Shown here: positions 55,235-63,915 of the stretch, piece after piece
Numbering within the stretch: the first letter of the stretch is position 1
Layout: the number at the start of each line of letters is the position of its first letter
From: Nocardioides oceani
Lineage (GTDB): Bacteria > Actinomycetota > Actinomycetes > Propionibacteriales > Nocardioidaceae
Assembly: GCF_030412965.1 (NCBI RefSeq)
Contig: NZ_JAUHJQ010000009.1
Location: 113,886 to 177,885 of the forward strand
DNA length: 64,000 bases
Direction of reading: 5' to 3'
Notes under the pieces: generated by a model
The model's database searches: none
The model's input: the letters and a program-made list of their open reading frames with translations, nothing else
Told to the model about the DNA's origin: nothing
Program-made: the position numbers and the translations under genes

Positions 55235-56575
55235 ATGCACCGCTCACGTCTCGTCGTCCCGTCCCGCAGGGGCCTCTCCCGTCGCGGCTTCATCACCCTC
55301 ACCGCAGGTGGCCTGCTCGTCGCGGGCTGCGGCGGCGGGCAGGGCGTCGGCAGCCAGGAGAAGGAGGGGGTGGGCGGCTTCACCGGCGAGGAGTACGCCG
55401 GATCGGCGCTGACCCTGGCCTACTGGAACGGCTTCACCGGTGGCGACGGCCCGGCCATGCAGGACCTGGTCAAGCGCTTCATGGCCGACCACGACAACAT
55501 CTCGCTGGAGAACAACACCATCGAGTGGGCAGACTTCTACCAGCGGCTGCCCGCCGCGGCGCAGGCCGGCAAGGGCCCCGACGTCGGGGTGATGCACCTC
55601 GACCAGCTCGCCACCAACGCCGCCCGTCGCGTCATCTCCCCGCTCGACGACCTCGCCGAGGCGCTGGGCCTGGCGGAGGACGACTTCGCGCCGGCGGTCT
55701 GGTCGCCCGCGATCTACCAGGACCAGCGCTACGGCATGCCGCTCGACGTCCACACGCTCGCGATGTACTACAACCAGGACCACTTCGAGAAGGCCGGCAT
55801 CTCCGAGCCCCCGACCGACGCCCAGAGCCTCGACGAGGCCTGCCAGGCGCTCCAGGAGGCGGGCTTCCGCAACCCGTTCTGGATGCCGAACCAGTGGCCG
55901 GCGCACCTGATGTTCCTCTCGCTGCTGTGGCAGTTCGGCGGCGAGCCGTACGCCGAGGACGGCTCCGCGGCGACGTACGACGACGAGGCCGGCGAGGCCG
56001 CGCTGGCGTGGATGCGCGAGCAGGTGGACAAGGGCTACAGCCCCGACAACGTCGACATCGACACGCAGTACACCGCGTTCAAGAACGGCCAGAACTCCAT
56101 CACCTGGGACGGCATCTGGCAGATCAACGACCTCGAGGAGTCGGGGCTGCCCTACGGCATCGCGCCGCTGCCGGTCATCGGCGAGGAGCCGGCCGCCTGG
56201 GCCAACTCCCACAACTTCTTCATGACCGCCCAGGCGGCCGAGGACGGCGACCGGGCGAACGCGGCGAAGACCTTCATCGGCTGGATGTCGGAGCAGTCCT
56301 CCTCGTGGTCGCAGGCCGGGATGATCCCCGCCCGCAACTCCGCCCGCGAGGAGGCGGAGTACACCGACTCCCCGCAGTACGCCCTGCGCGAGCAGGTCGA
56401 CGCGCTGCACTTCCTGCCCGCCGTCCCCGGCCTCGGCGACGTGCAGATCCCGACCCTCGAGGTGGCGGTCAACGAGGGGGTGCTCGGGGCGACACCGCCG
56501 GCCGAGGCGCTGGCCAAGCAGGCGGCAAACGCCACCGAGATGATGAAGCAGAACCTCGAGCGGTACGGGAGCTGA
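55235..56575 (+). CDS. Sugar ABC transporter substrate-binding lipoprotein (CUT1)
   Basis: 446-aa extracytoplasmic receptor of the carbohydrate (SBP_bac_1) type. The signal LSRRGFITLTAGGLLVAGC combines a twin-arginine-like SRRGF with a lipobox, suggesting Tat export of a lipoprotein. The mature region includes LTLAYWNGFTGGDGPAMQDL and ITWDGIWQINDL. ATG 55235 has AGGAGG 4 nt upstream. It precedes two permeases by 1 bp and 4-bp overlaps. The ligand is probably an arabino-oligosaccharide from the flanking glycosidases (inference). Confidence 0.93.
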   Translation: MHRSRLVVPSRRGLSRRGFITLTAGGLLVAGCGGGQGVGSQEKEGVGGFTGEEYAGSALTLAYWNGFTGGDGPAMQDLVKRFMADHDNISLENNTIEWADFYQRLPAAAQAGKGPDVGVMHLDQLATNAARRVISPLDDLAEALGLAEDDFAPAVWSPAIYQDQRYGMPLDVHTLAMYYNQDHFEKAGISEPPTDAQSLDEACQALQEAGFRNPFWMPNQWPAHLMFLSLLWQFGGEPYAEDGSAATYDDEAGEAALAWMREQVDKGYSPDNVDIDTQYTAFKNGQNSITWDGIWQINDLEESGLPYGIAPLPVIGEEPAAWANSHNFFMTAQAAEDGDRANAAKTFIGWMSEQSSSWSQAGMIPARNSAREEAEYTDSPQYALREQVDALHFLPAVPGLGDVQIPTLEVAVNEGVLGATPPAEALAKQAANATEMMKQNLERYGS

Positions 56576-56576
56576 G

Positions 56577-57554
56577 GTGGCCGCCCCCGTCACCAACCCC
56601 GCCCCGGCCACGGCCGCCGCGGAGACGGTGGGCGCGGGCGGGCCCGACCGGCCGGCCCGCCGCCGCGGCGACGGGATCGTCGCGTGGCTCTTCCTCGCGC
56701 CGTACCTCGTGCTCTTCGGCGCCTTCGTGCTCGCGCCGATCGTGCTGGGCATCTGGATCAGCCTGCACAGCTGGGACTTCACGCTGCCGGGCAAGCCGTT
56801 CGTCGGGCTGGACAACTACGCCGACCTCTTCGACCCCGACTCGGTGTCGTTCGACCCGTTCTGGAACTCGATGCAGGCCACCGGGATCTTCACGCTGTTC
56901 AGCGTCCCGCTGCTGATCGTCGTGCCGCTCGCGGTCGCGATGGTGATGAACCAGAAGTTCCGCGGCCGCAACGTCTTCCGCGCGATCTACTTCGCGCCGT
57001 ACGTGCTCGGCGTCGCGGTCGTCGGCGTCATGTGGCGCTTCCTCCTCGACCGCAACATCGGGGCCGTCAACTCCTACCTCGGCGCGATCGGGCTGCCCGG
57101 CGACACCGCCTGGCTGAGCTCGGTGCCCGCCGCGTGGGTGGCGCTGGTCGGCGTGACGGTGTGGTGGACGCTCGGCTTCAACGCCGTCATCTACATCGCC
57201 GGCCTGCAGGACATCCCCCGCGAGCTCTACGAGGCGGCCGAGATCGACGGCGCGAGCCGCTGGTCGTCCTTCCGCCACGTCACGCTGCCGGGCCTGCGCC
57301 CGGTGACGATGTTCGTGACGCTGGTGACCATCATCGCCTCGGCCAACATGTTCGGCCAGGCGTTCATCATGACCAACGGGGCGCCGGCCCGGGAGACCCA
57401 GACGGCGATCTTCTACATCGCCGAGACCGGGCTGCAGAACTTCCAGATGGGCCAGGCGGCCGCGGCCAGCTGGATCCTCACCCTGGCGCTGATGCTGCTC
57501 TCGGTGGTCGTCTTCGCGGTCTTCCGCGCTCGTGGAGAGGTGGAGCCGTCGTGA
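56577..57554 (+). CDS. Sugar ABC transporter permease 1 (MalF type)
   Basis: 325-aa permease with six predicted transmembrane helices after a 35-residue Ala/Pro-rich tail. WLFLAPYLVLFGAFVLAPIV is the first helix, and the EAA loop ELYEAAEIDGASRWSSFRHV then TLPGLRP contacts the ATPase. GTG 56577 lies one base after the binding-protein stop; the 3' end overlaps permease 2 by 4 bp. Confidence 0.95.
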   Translation: MAAPVTNPAPATAAAETVGAGGPDRPARRRGDGIVAWLFLAPYLVLFGAFVLAPIVLGIWISLHSWDFTLPGKPFVGLDNYADLFDPDSVSFDPFWNSMQATGIFTLFSVPLLIVVPLAVAMVMNQKFRGRNVFRAIYFAPYVLGVAVVGVMWRFLLDRNIGAVNSYLGAIGLPGDTAWLSSVPAAWVALVGVTVWWTLGFNAVIYIAGLQDIPRELYEAAEIDGASRWSSFRHVTLPGLRPVTMFVTLVTIIASANMFGQAFIMTNGAPARETQTAIFYIAETGLQNFQMGQAAAASWILTLALMLLSVVVFAVFRARGEVEPS

Positions 57555-58375
57555 CCGGACTCGGACGCGTCCTGCGCTACACGGTGCTGGTCGTCCTCAC
57601 CCTGCTGTTCATCAGCCCGCTGCTCTTCGTGCTCGTCACGTCGTTCAAGACGCCGGGCGAGGCGGTGCAGACCCCGCCGACCTGGTCGCCCGACCCGTTC
57701 TCGCTGCAGGCCTACGAGCGGATCTTCGGCGCCACGGACACCCCGGTCTTCCGGTGGTTCCTCAACTCGATGATCGCCGCCACGGCGAACGCCGCGCTCG
57801 TGGTCGTCACGGCCGCCCTGGCGGCGTACGCCCTGGCCCGGCTGGAGTTCCGCGGGAAGAAGATCGTCTTCGCCCTCATCGTCTCCACGCTGTTCGTCCC
57901 GCCGGTGATCCTGGTGATCCCCAACTACGAGATCGTCGGGCGGCTCTACTGGCTCGACACCCTGGTCGCGATCATCGTGCCCACGGCGGCCAGCGCGTTC
58001 GGCGTCTTCTTCCTGCGGCAGTTCTTCATCGGCCTGCCGCGGGAGCTGGAGGAGTCGGCGTTCCTCGACGGCGCGAACCGCTGGCAGGTCTTCACCCGGG
58101 TCGTGCTGCCGCTCTCGAAGCCCGCGCTGGCGACGCTCGCGCTGCTGTCGTTCCTGACCAACTGGAACGACTTCCTCTGGCCGGTCTACGTGCTGTTCAG
58201 CCCGGAGAACCAGACGCTCCAGGCGGGCCTGTCCACGCTCCAGTCGGCCAACGCCGTGCGCTACGACCTGCTCATGGCCGGCGCGGTCGTCGCGAGCGTC
58301 CCGGTGCTGCTGCTGTACCTCGTCGCCCAGCGCTTCGTCATCGAGGGAGTCTCGCGCTCGGGCCTGAAGGGGTGA
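57551..58375 (+). CDS. Sugar ABC transporter permease 2 (MalG type)
   Basis: 274-aa permease, six helices, with the EAA loop ELEESAFLDGANRWQVFTRV then VLPLSKPAL, and the MalG-like C-terminus QRFVIEGVSRSGLKG. The GTG overlaps the previous stop by 4 bp and its stop overlaps the next gene by 4 bp. No ATPase gene is present; a shared MsiK-like ATPase encoded elsewhere is expected, as in Streptomyces. Confidence 0.95.
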   Translation: MTGLGRVLRYTVLVVLTLLFISPLLFVLVTSFKTPGEAVQTPPTWSPDPFSLQAYERIFGATDTPVFRWFLNSMIAATANAALVVVTAALAAYALARLEFRGKKIVFALIVSTLFVPPVILVIPNYEIVGRLYWLDTLVAIIVPTAASAFGVFFLRQFFIGLPRELEESAFLDGANRWQVFTRVVLPLSKPALATLALLSFLTNWNDFLWPVYVLFSPENQTLQAGLSTLQSANAVRYDLLMAGAVVASVPVLLLYLVAQRFVIEGVSRSGLKG

Positions 58376-59871
58376 GCCCGCCGCCGGCGGTGGGCCGCCG
58401 CGCCGTCCTCCTCGGGACGGTCGCCGGCGCGCTCCCCGCGTGCACCACCGACCCCGGCGCCGGACCGGCGCCGTCCCGGTCCCCCTCCGCCGTCCCGACC
58501 AGCGCCCAGGAGGCAGCCATCTTCGACCTGTCGCTCGAGATCGTCGACCAGCACCGACCCTTCGCCCTGGTCGCGCCCGGCTTCGCCGCGGTCGAGGGGT
58601 ACGCCGCCCGGCCGGGCAGCGGCTCACCGTCCGGCCTCGAGCTGCACGACGCGGGCCCGCCGGCGCCGTTCGCGGCCGTGCAGGCGCGGGTCACCCCGGC
58701 CGAGGGAGCGGGGTCGGCCGCGCTCGGGCTGGCGAGCGCCGACGGGGAGCACGTGCTGGTCCGCTGGTCCGCGGGGACCGGGCGGGTCACCCTGGAGGTC
58801 CGCACCGGCGGCCGCTCCCGGGTCCTGCGCCGGCGGACCGTGTCGACCACGGGCCCCTTCGGGCTCGGGTTCGCGGTGTGCGAGAACCAGGTGACCGCGC
58901 TGCTCGACACCGGCGACGGCTGGCAGCCGGTGCTCACCGAGCGCACCAAGGTCGCCGAGCTGGTCGACCTGCGGCGCGAGGACGTCCTGGGCCGGTACCG
59001 GTACGCGTGGTCCGGCGAGGACGTCGGGCTCGAGGTCGACGCCGGCGTCTTCGGGATGACCGGGCTCCGCGACCCGCACCTGGTCCAGCACGCCGACGGC
59101 ACGCCGTACGAACGCGACGGGCGGGTGTACCTGACCTGGACCTGCGCCGGGCTCGGCTTCTTCCAGCAGGCGCACTGGTCGGTGTGGTCCCTCGACCCCG
59201 CCGACCCGCGCGACATGCGGCTCGAGGCGCAGCTGTTCGGCCGCCGCGACGGCCTCCTCCTCGGCGACCACGCCGGCCAGGTCGTCCGCGACGGTGACCG
59301 GTGGCTGGTGGCGACCAGCTCGTGGGGCGACTTCACGCCGGGCTCGATCCACGTGCTCCACTGCGAGACGACCGACGACCTGCTCACCGGCGTCCACGTC
59401 CTCGACCACGAGCGCACCCCGCTGCCGACCGAGCAGGGGTCGTGGGACCCGGGCCTCACCCGGGTCGACGGCGCCTGGCACGTGGGGTACGTCGAGAGTC
59501 CGTCGCAGGAGCCCTTCGACTTCCACCCGGTGCTCGCCCGGACCGCCGCGGCCACCTGGCACGAGGACCTCGAGCCGGTGCTGGTCGCCGACGACCTGCA
59601 CCAGACCGAGGGGCCGATCATCGCGACCGTCGAGGACGCCACCTGGTTCCTCGCCAGCGACGGGGACGCCCGGCACTACCCGGTCTTCGACCTCGACGGG
59701 CGCCGCGTCGGGCGGCTGGACGCGCCGTACCCCACGAACATCCCGCACCCGCAGCTGCTCGCCGACCCCGCCGGCGGCTGGTGGATGATCAGCTTCGAGG
59801 GGACCCAGTTCGCCGAGCCGGTCATGGGCTACGGCGGGCACGGCGACGTCGTGCTGCTGCACTCGCGCTGA
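58372..59871 (+). CDS. Lipoprotein GH43-like propeller glycosidase
   Basis: 499-aa lipoprotein: AVLLGTVAGALPAC gives a lipobox with lipidated Cys near residue 24. Residues 45-215 form a lectin-like beta domain; from about 225 a beta-propeller resembling GH43/DUF4185-type glycosidases includes GLRDPHLVQHADG, LLGDHAGQVVRDGDRWLVAT, GSWDPGLTRVDG and QTEGPIIATVED. Catalytic residues cannot be assigned with certainty. The GTG overlaps permease 2 by 4 bp, so it belongs to the arabinan operon and may trim substrate at the membrane. Confidence 0.78.
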   Translation: MSPPPAVGRRAVLLGTVAGALPACTTDPGAGPAPSRSPSAVPTSAQEAAIFDLSLEIVDQHRPFALVAPGFAAVEGYAARPGSGSPSGLELHDAGPPAPFAAVQARVTPAEGAGSAALGLASADGEHVLVRWSAGTGRVTLEVRTGGRSRVLRRRTVSTTGPFGLGFAVCENQVTALLDTGDGWQPVLTERTKVAELVDLRREDVLGRYRYAWSGEDVGLEVDAGVFGMTGLRDPHLVQHADGTPYERDGRVYLTWTCAGLGFFQQAHWSVWSLDPADPRDMRLEAQLFGRRDGLLLGDHAGQVVRDGDRWLVATSSWGDFTPGSIHVLHCETTDDLLTGVHVLDHERTPLPTEQGSWDPGLTRVDGAWHVGYVESPSQEPFDFHPVLARTAAATWHEDLEPVLVADDLHQTEGPIIATVEDATWFLASDGDARHYPVFDLDGRRVGRLDAPYPTNIPHPQLLADPAGGWWMISFEGTQFAEPVMGYGGHGDVVLLHSR

Positions 59872-59904
59872 GGGGTCCCTCCGCCGCCGCCTCAGTCGGG
59901 CGTC

Positions 59905-60810
59905 TCAGTCGGGGGTGGAGGCCGGCAGCGCGCGCATCGCCCGGGCACCGCGCAGGGCACGCACCACGTTGCGCGCTTCGGCCCGCCCGCCGCGCAGCGG
60001 GCTGAGCAGGACGACCGCCAGCGCGACGAGCCAGGGCTTGGCGCGGACGAGCGCGTTCTCGCCGTAGCGGAAGTGGACGGCGAAGAGGTTGCGGTACATG
60101 TAGAACCCCTTCCAGCCGGCCAGGTCGTGCTGCTGGTCGAAGTCGAGCTGGCGCACGAGCACCGCGTCGCGGACCGCCCAGATCCGGAAGCCGGCGTGCC
60201 GGGCCCGGATGGCGAAGTCGACGTCGTCGTAGAAGATGAAGTACGAGGGGTCCGGCAGCCCGATCCGCTCCACCACGCGGCGCCGGCACATGAACCCCTC
60301 GAACGCGACGTTCTCCAGCTCGACCCGCTCCGGCATCGCCTCCCGGGTCCCGAAGTCGGTCTCGACCATGCCGGTCTTCGGCTTGACCGCCCAGGGGTGG
60401 GTGAGGTCGAAGCGGGTCGCGGCCTTCTCGCACAGCCGCCCGGAGCGGTCCTCGCGGACGGCCATGAGGCAGTCCTCGTCCTGGGCGAGCAGCACGTCGA
60501 GGCAGTCCGGCGCGGGCACCACGTCGTCGTCCATCAGCCAGATGCGGTCCCACCCGCCGGCGTACGCCTGGCGCACCCCGAGGGAGAAGCCGCCGGCACC
60601 CCCGAGGTTCTCCGCGGTCCGCGTCACCCGCAGCCACGGGTCGGTGCGCGCGGCCAGCACCTCGGCGGTGTGGTCGGTGCTGGCGTTGTCCACGACGAGC
60701 ACCGCGTCCGGCGGGGTGGCCAGCGCGGCCAGCCCGTCGAGCATCCGGTCCAGCAGGTCGGCGCGGTTGTAGGTCACCACGACGACCGCCACGCTCTCGC
60801 GCGCGGTCAC
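59905..60810 (-). CDS. GT2 glycosyltransferase, GlfT1-like (a)
   Basis: 301-aa GT2 enzyme with VAVVVVTYNRADLLDRMLDG, VVDNASTDHT, the metal motif LMDDDVVP and FIFYDDVDFAIRARHAGF. HDLAGWKGFYMYRNLFAVHF near the C-terminus is typical of the galactofuranosyl/rhamnosyl transferases (GlfT1, WbbL) of actinobacterial walls. No transmembrane helix except a weak C-terminal one. The GTG overlaps the stop of the upstream transferase by 4 bp. Confidence 0.88.
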   Translation of the reverse strand: MTARESVAVVVVTYNRADLLDRMLDGLAALATPPDAVLVVDNASTDHTAEVLAARTDPWLRVTRTAENLGGAGGFSLGVRQAYAGGWDRIWLMDDDVVPAPDCLDVLLAQDEDCLMAVREDRSGRLCEKAATRFDLTHPWAVKPKTGMVETDFGTREAMPERVELENVAFEGFMCRRRVVERIGLPDPSYFIFYDDVDFAIRARHAGFRIWAVRDAVLVRQLDFDQQHDLAGWKGFYMYRNLFAVHFRYGENALVRAKPWLVALAVVLLSPLRGGRAEARNVVRALRGARAMRALPASTPD

Positions 60811-61790
60811 CGGAGGTACCGCCGGTGGCCGGTGAAGTCGCCGCGCAGCGCCGCCACCCACGCCCGCACGCTGAGCGCGAGCCGCCCCGGACGCGGCCGG
60901 GTCACGGTGTAGAACCACAGCGTCTTGGCGACGAAGGCCAGGGCGTGCGGCCAGCCGCGGTACTCCCGCAGGTTGAGCAGGTTGTTGCGGGCCATGCAGT
61001 AGTGCTTGAGGTCGCTCGGGCTGTGGTTGTACGTCGTCCGCCCGCCCAGCATCGGGGTGCCGAGCTCGCCCACGCTCGGGTGGAGCACCCGCGCGCCCAC
61101 GACCGTCGCGATCCGCCCGCCCGCGCGCTCGGCCCGCAGCCGGTACTCGTGGTCGTCGCCCCAGATGAAGAACTCCTCGCGCGGCGTGCCGATCCGCTCG
61201 ACCAGCTCCCGCGTCACCAGCACCCCGTTGAACGGGATCACCACGTCGCGGATCAGCCCCTCGCCGTCGGCCGCCGCCGCCACGTCCGCCATCCGGTGCA
61301 CCACGCGGGTGCCGCCGGGCAGCCGGATCGGGAACACCAGCCGGCCCGGGTCCGCCTCGTCGACGACCACCGGCCCCCAGAAGTCCAGCCCGCCGCGGTG
61401 CTCCAGCAGCACGTCGAGGCAGTCGTGGTCGGGCAGCCCGTCGTCGTCCATCAGCCACACCAGGTCCGCGCCCCGCTCGACCGCCCACGCCAGCCCGGTG
61501 TGGAAGCCCCCGGCCCCGCCACGGTTCTCCGCGAGCGTCCGCCCGAGCACGGGCGTGCTCGCGTGCTCGTCGGGCATCTCCCGGTCGGTCAGCCCGGCGA
61601 GCCACTCCCCCGTGCCGTCGGACGAGGCGTTGTCGACCACGAGCACCTCGACCAGCGGGCACCCGGGCCGGGACCCCACCTCGTCCAGCCGCTCCAGCAG
61701 CCGCTGCAGCAGCCCGATCCGGTCGTACGTCACCACCACGGCCACCACCCGGGGCGGCTGCTCCGCGCGCGGCTGGGTCGGCTCGATCAC
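60807..61790 (-). CDS. GT2 glycosyltransferase, GlfT1-like (b)
   Basis: 327-aa GT2 enzyme: VVAVVVTYDRIGLLQRLLER, VVDNASSDGT, LMDDDGLPDHDCLDVLLEH, FFIWGDDHEYRLRAERAGG and YCMARNNLLNLREYRGW. Resembles mycobacterial GlfT1, which adds the first galactofuranose residues to the linker. GTG 61790 is fixed by a TAGGGT box 7 nt upstream (leaderless). First gene of a two-gene transferase operon that complements the galactan operon at 45.5-50.5 kb. Confidence 0.88.
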   Translation of the reverse strand: MIEPTQPRAEQPPRVVAVVVTYDRIGLLQRLLERLDEVGSRPGCPLVEVLVVDNASSDGTGEWLAGLTDREMPDEHASTPVLGRTLAENRGGAGGFHTGLAWAVERGADLVWLMDDDGLPDHDCLDVLLEHRGGLDFWGPVVVDEADPGRLVFPIRLPGGTRVVHRMADVAAAADGEGLIRDVVIPFNGVLVTRELVERIGTPREEFFIWGDDHEYRLRAERAGGRIATVVGARVLHPSVGELGTPMLGGRTTYNHSPSDLKHYCMARNNLLNLREYRGWPHALAFVAKTLWFYTVTRPRPGRLALSVRAWVAALRGDFTGHRRYLR

Positions 61791-61797
61791 GGGCGCC

Positions 61798-61803
61798 ACC
61801 CTA
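61798..61803 (-). promoter_or_regulatory. -10 box TAGGGT of the transferase pair
   Basis: TAGGGT on the minus strand is followed by 7 nt and the GTG at 61790. It overlaps an upstream in-frame GTG (61799), which argues against that codon as the start. Confidence 0.6.
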
Positions 61804-61853
61804 CGAGCCGCCACCTCCCCCGGCCGCGCAGGGAGCCAGGGTCCGCCCGTCGG

Positions 61854-61899
61854 GACGTCATGCGGGCGGAGGAAGCGGGCGCTCGCCACGCATGACGTC
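61854..61899. repeat. 46-bp palindrome-ended element, copy 3
   Basis: GACGTCATGCG (61854-61864) and CGCATGACGTC (61889-61899), with a 24-bp centre closely matching copy 2 (GGAG, AAGCGGG, GCTCG in the same places). Confidence 0.9.
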
Positions 61900-62210
61900 C
61901 GGGGCAGCGGGGCCGGCTGGCCTCGCGGATCGCAGGACACGTCTCCCCCGGCCGCCGCCGCGCCGGAGGCCTAGCCGCCGCGGACGCGCGGCCGGGTGGC
62001 GCGTCCCGGGCGTCGGAGGCGGACGCCGGGGGCGGGGGCCCGGTCGTGGTCGGGCCTGGCAGCCCGGAGCGAGGAACGAGCGGAGGGCCGGTAGACCGGG
62101 CCCCCGTTCCCGGCGGCAGCCGGAGACGCCCTCACGCGCCACCCGACCCCATCGACCCGCAGGCGACGGGCCGTCGAGCGACGCAGGAGCCACCACCCCG
62201 CCCGCTGCAG
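61900..62210. repeat. Composite intergenic repeat module, copy 3
   Basis: Shares, in order, GCAGGACAC, CTCCCCCGGCCGCCGCCGCG, GGAGGCGGACG, CCCGGTCGTGGTCGGGCCTGG, a CGGAGCGAGGA word and GACGC(A/G)GGAGCC with 4690-5035. No gene is supported between 61791 and 62376. Confidence 0.75.
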
Positions 62211-62372
62211 GCGGGATGGCGTCCCGGAGGCCGCAGCTCGGCTCACGGGGTTTCGACACGCTCGCTGGCGCTCGCTGCTCAACCAGCGGGAGGCGGGATG
62301 GCGTCCCGGAGGCCGCAGCTCGGCTCACGGGGTTTCGACACGCTCGCTGGCGCTCGCTGCTCAACCAGCGGG
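62211..62372. repeat. 82-bp tandem repeat, stop-adjacent family
   Basis: GCGGGATGGCGTCCCGGAGG occurs at 62211 and 62293, an 82-bp period. Each unit contains GGCTCACGGGGTTTCGACAC, CTCGCTGGCGCTCGCTGCTC and AACCAGCGGG. The array ends 4 bp before the LCP stop codon. Confidence 0.95.
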
Positions 62373-62376
62373 GGGA

Positions 62377-63840
62377 TCAGCAGGCGGCGCCGAGGTCCTC
62401 GGCCTGGTTGGCGGCGTACCCCTCGGAGAGCGAGCCGAGCGAGCCGCCGGTGACGGCGTCGGGGGCGGGCTTGGGCTTCGTGCCGCCGGCCCTCGCGGTG
62501 GTGACGCCCTCGGCGCGGTCGATCGCCTCGGCGACCTTGCGCTGGACGAGGTCGATGTCGGGGTCGGAGGTCACGATCATCGGCGGGACCAGCGAGAGGG
62601 TGGAGACCTTCTGGCTGCGGGCCTTGAGCGCGAGGTCCATGAAGGTGTCGAGCTCGGAGGCAGGGACGTTCGTGGAGATCATGTCGGTCGAGGCCTTCGC
62701 GATCTTCTCGAAGTTCCGCACGGCGGTCTGGGGGCTGACCTGCTGGAGCATCGCGTTCATGACGCACTTCTGCCGCGCCATCCGGGAGTAGTCGTCGGAG
62801 CCCTCGCGGGCCCGGGCGTACCAGAGGGTGTCGTGGCCGTTGAGCTCGCGGACGCCGGCGTCGATGTAGTGGAAGGTCTTCTCGTGCGGCAGGCCGACCG
62901 GGATCGGCTGGCGCACGTTGAGGGTCACCCCGCCCACGGCGTCGACGAGGTCCTTGAACCCCTCGAGGTTGACCATCGCCCAGTAGTTGATCCGCAGGTC
63001 GGTGATGCCCTCGACCGCGGAGACGGTCGCGTCGATGCCCGGGTTCTCGGCGTCGCCGAAGAGCTCGGTGTGGTCCTGGGCCCAGGTGCTGACGCCGTTG
63101 AGGTAGCAGCCGTCGCAGTCGAAGCCGTCGGGGAACTCCTCGGCCATCGGCGAGCCCTCGCGGAACGGGAAGGACGCCATGTTGCGCGGGAGGCCGATGA
63201 GCACGGTGCGGCCGGTCTCGGCGTCGATGGAGGCGACGGTCAGCGAGTCGGGCCGGAGGCCCCAGCGGCCGGCCCCGGAGTCGCCCCCGAGGAGCAGCAC
63301 GTTGAAGCGTCCGTCGTGGGCGTCGGTGACGGTGCTCGAGCCGAACATGGTGAGGATGAAGTCGCGCTGGACGGCGACCATGTGGGCGCCGAACAGCATC
63401 GTGCCGATGACCGAGAGGCACAGCACGCCGTTGACGCCGACGACCGCGCGGCGGTGCGCGAGGCCGAGGCTGAGCGGCTGGCCGATCCGCCAGGCATCCA
63501 GGAACAGCGCGGCCCAGGCGACGGCGCCGACCATCAGCGCCAGTCGGAGCGCCAGCAGCAGGCCGGTGTCGGAGAAGAGCGTGAAGAGCGTCTGGTGGTG
63601 CAGCAGCCCGACGAGCACGAGCAGGACGCTGGCGACGAGGACGGTGAGCCACACCCGGATCGCGAGGATGCCGATCCGGCGGTTGCCCGCGACGAGCTGG
63701 GCCGAGCCGGGCACGAGGAGGGTCATCACCATGAGCGCGATGGCGCGACGGAAGCGCACGCGTGCCGCGCGCTCCTCGGCGGGGGTGCGCGGCACGCGGC
63801 CCGTGCCATCGAGCAACCCGGGGGAAGAGACGGGTGGCAT
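62377..63840 (-). CDS. LytR-CpsA-Psr (LCP) family glycopolymer ligase
   Basis: 487-aa LCP protein, which attaches lipid-linked glycopolymers to peptidoglycan. The N-terminal 150 residues contain four predicted helices (for example IALMVMTLLVPGSAQLVAG and VVGVNGVLCLSVIGTMLFGA), more than the single anchor of typical LCPs. The LCP domain (about 160-400) has RFNVLLLGGDSG, RPDSLTVASID, LIGLPRNM, GVRELNGHDTLWYARAR and DDYSRMARQKCVM. ATG 63840 is preferred, since AGAGG is 7 nt upstream; ATG 63846 is only 1 nt from it. A candidate MtrA box precedes the promoter region. Confidence 0.93.
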   Translation of the reverse strand: MPPVSSPGLLDGTGRVPRTPAEERAARVRFRRAIALMVMTLLVPGSAQLVAGNRRIGILAIRVWLTVLVASVLLVLVGLLHHQTLFTLFSDTGLLLALRLALMVGAVAWAALFLDAWRIGQPLSLGLAHRRAVVGVNGVLCLSVIGTMLFGAHMVAVQRDFILTMFGSSTVTDAHDGRFNVLLLGGDSGAGRWGLRPDSLTVASIDAETGRTVLIGLPRNMASFPFREGSPMAEEFPDGFDCDGCYLNGVSTWAQDHTELFGDAENPGIDATVSAVEGITDLRINYWAMVNLEGFKDLVDAVGGVTLNVRQPIPVGLPHEKTFHYIDAGVRELNGHDTLWYARAREGSDDYSRMARQKCVMNAMLQQVSPQTAVRNFEKIAKASTDMISTNVPASELDTFMDLALKARSQKVSTLSLVPPMIVTSDPDIDLVQRKVAEAIDRAEGVTTARAGGTKPKPAPDAVTGGSLGSLSEGYAANQAEDLGAAC

Positions 63841-63915
63841 CGACATGCCTCTTTCTGCTGGGTACTGCCGTGAGTACTGAAGGGGAAGGTCAGTGCTGCC
63901 CGGTCAGTATCACCA

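Noticed and set aside
25948..61899. Insertion sequences or a transposon bounded by the 46-bp elements
   Set aside because: No transposase-like gene lies between copies; the intervening genes are conserved chromosomal ones.
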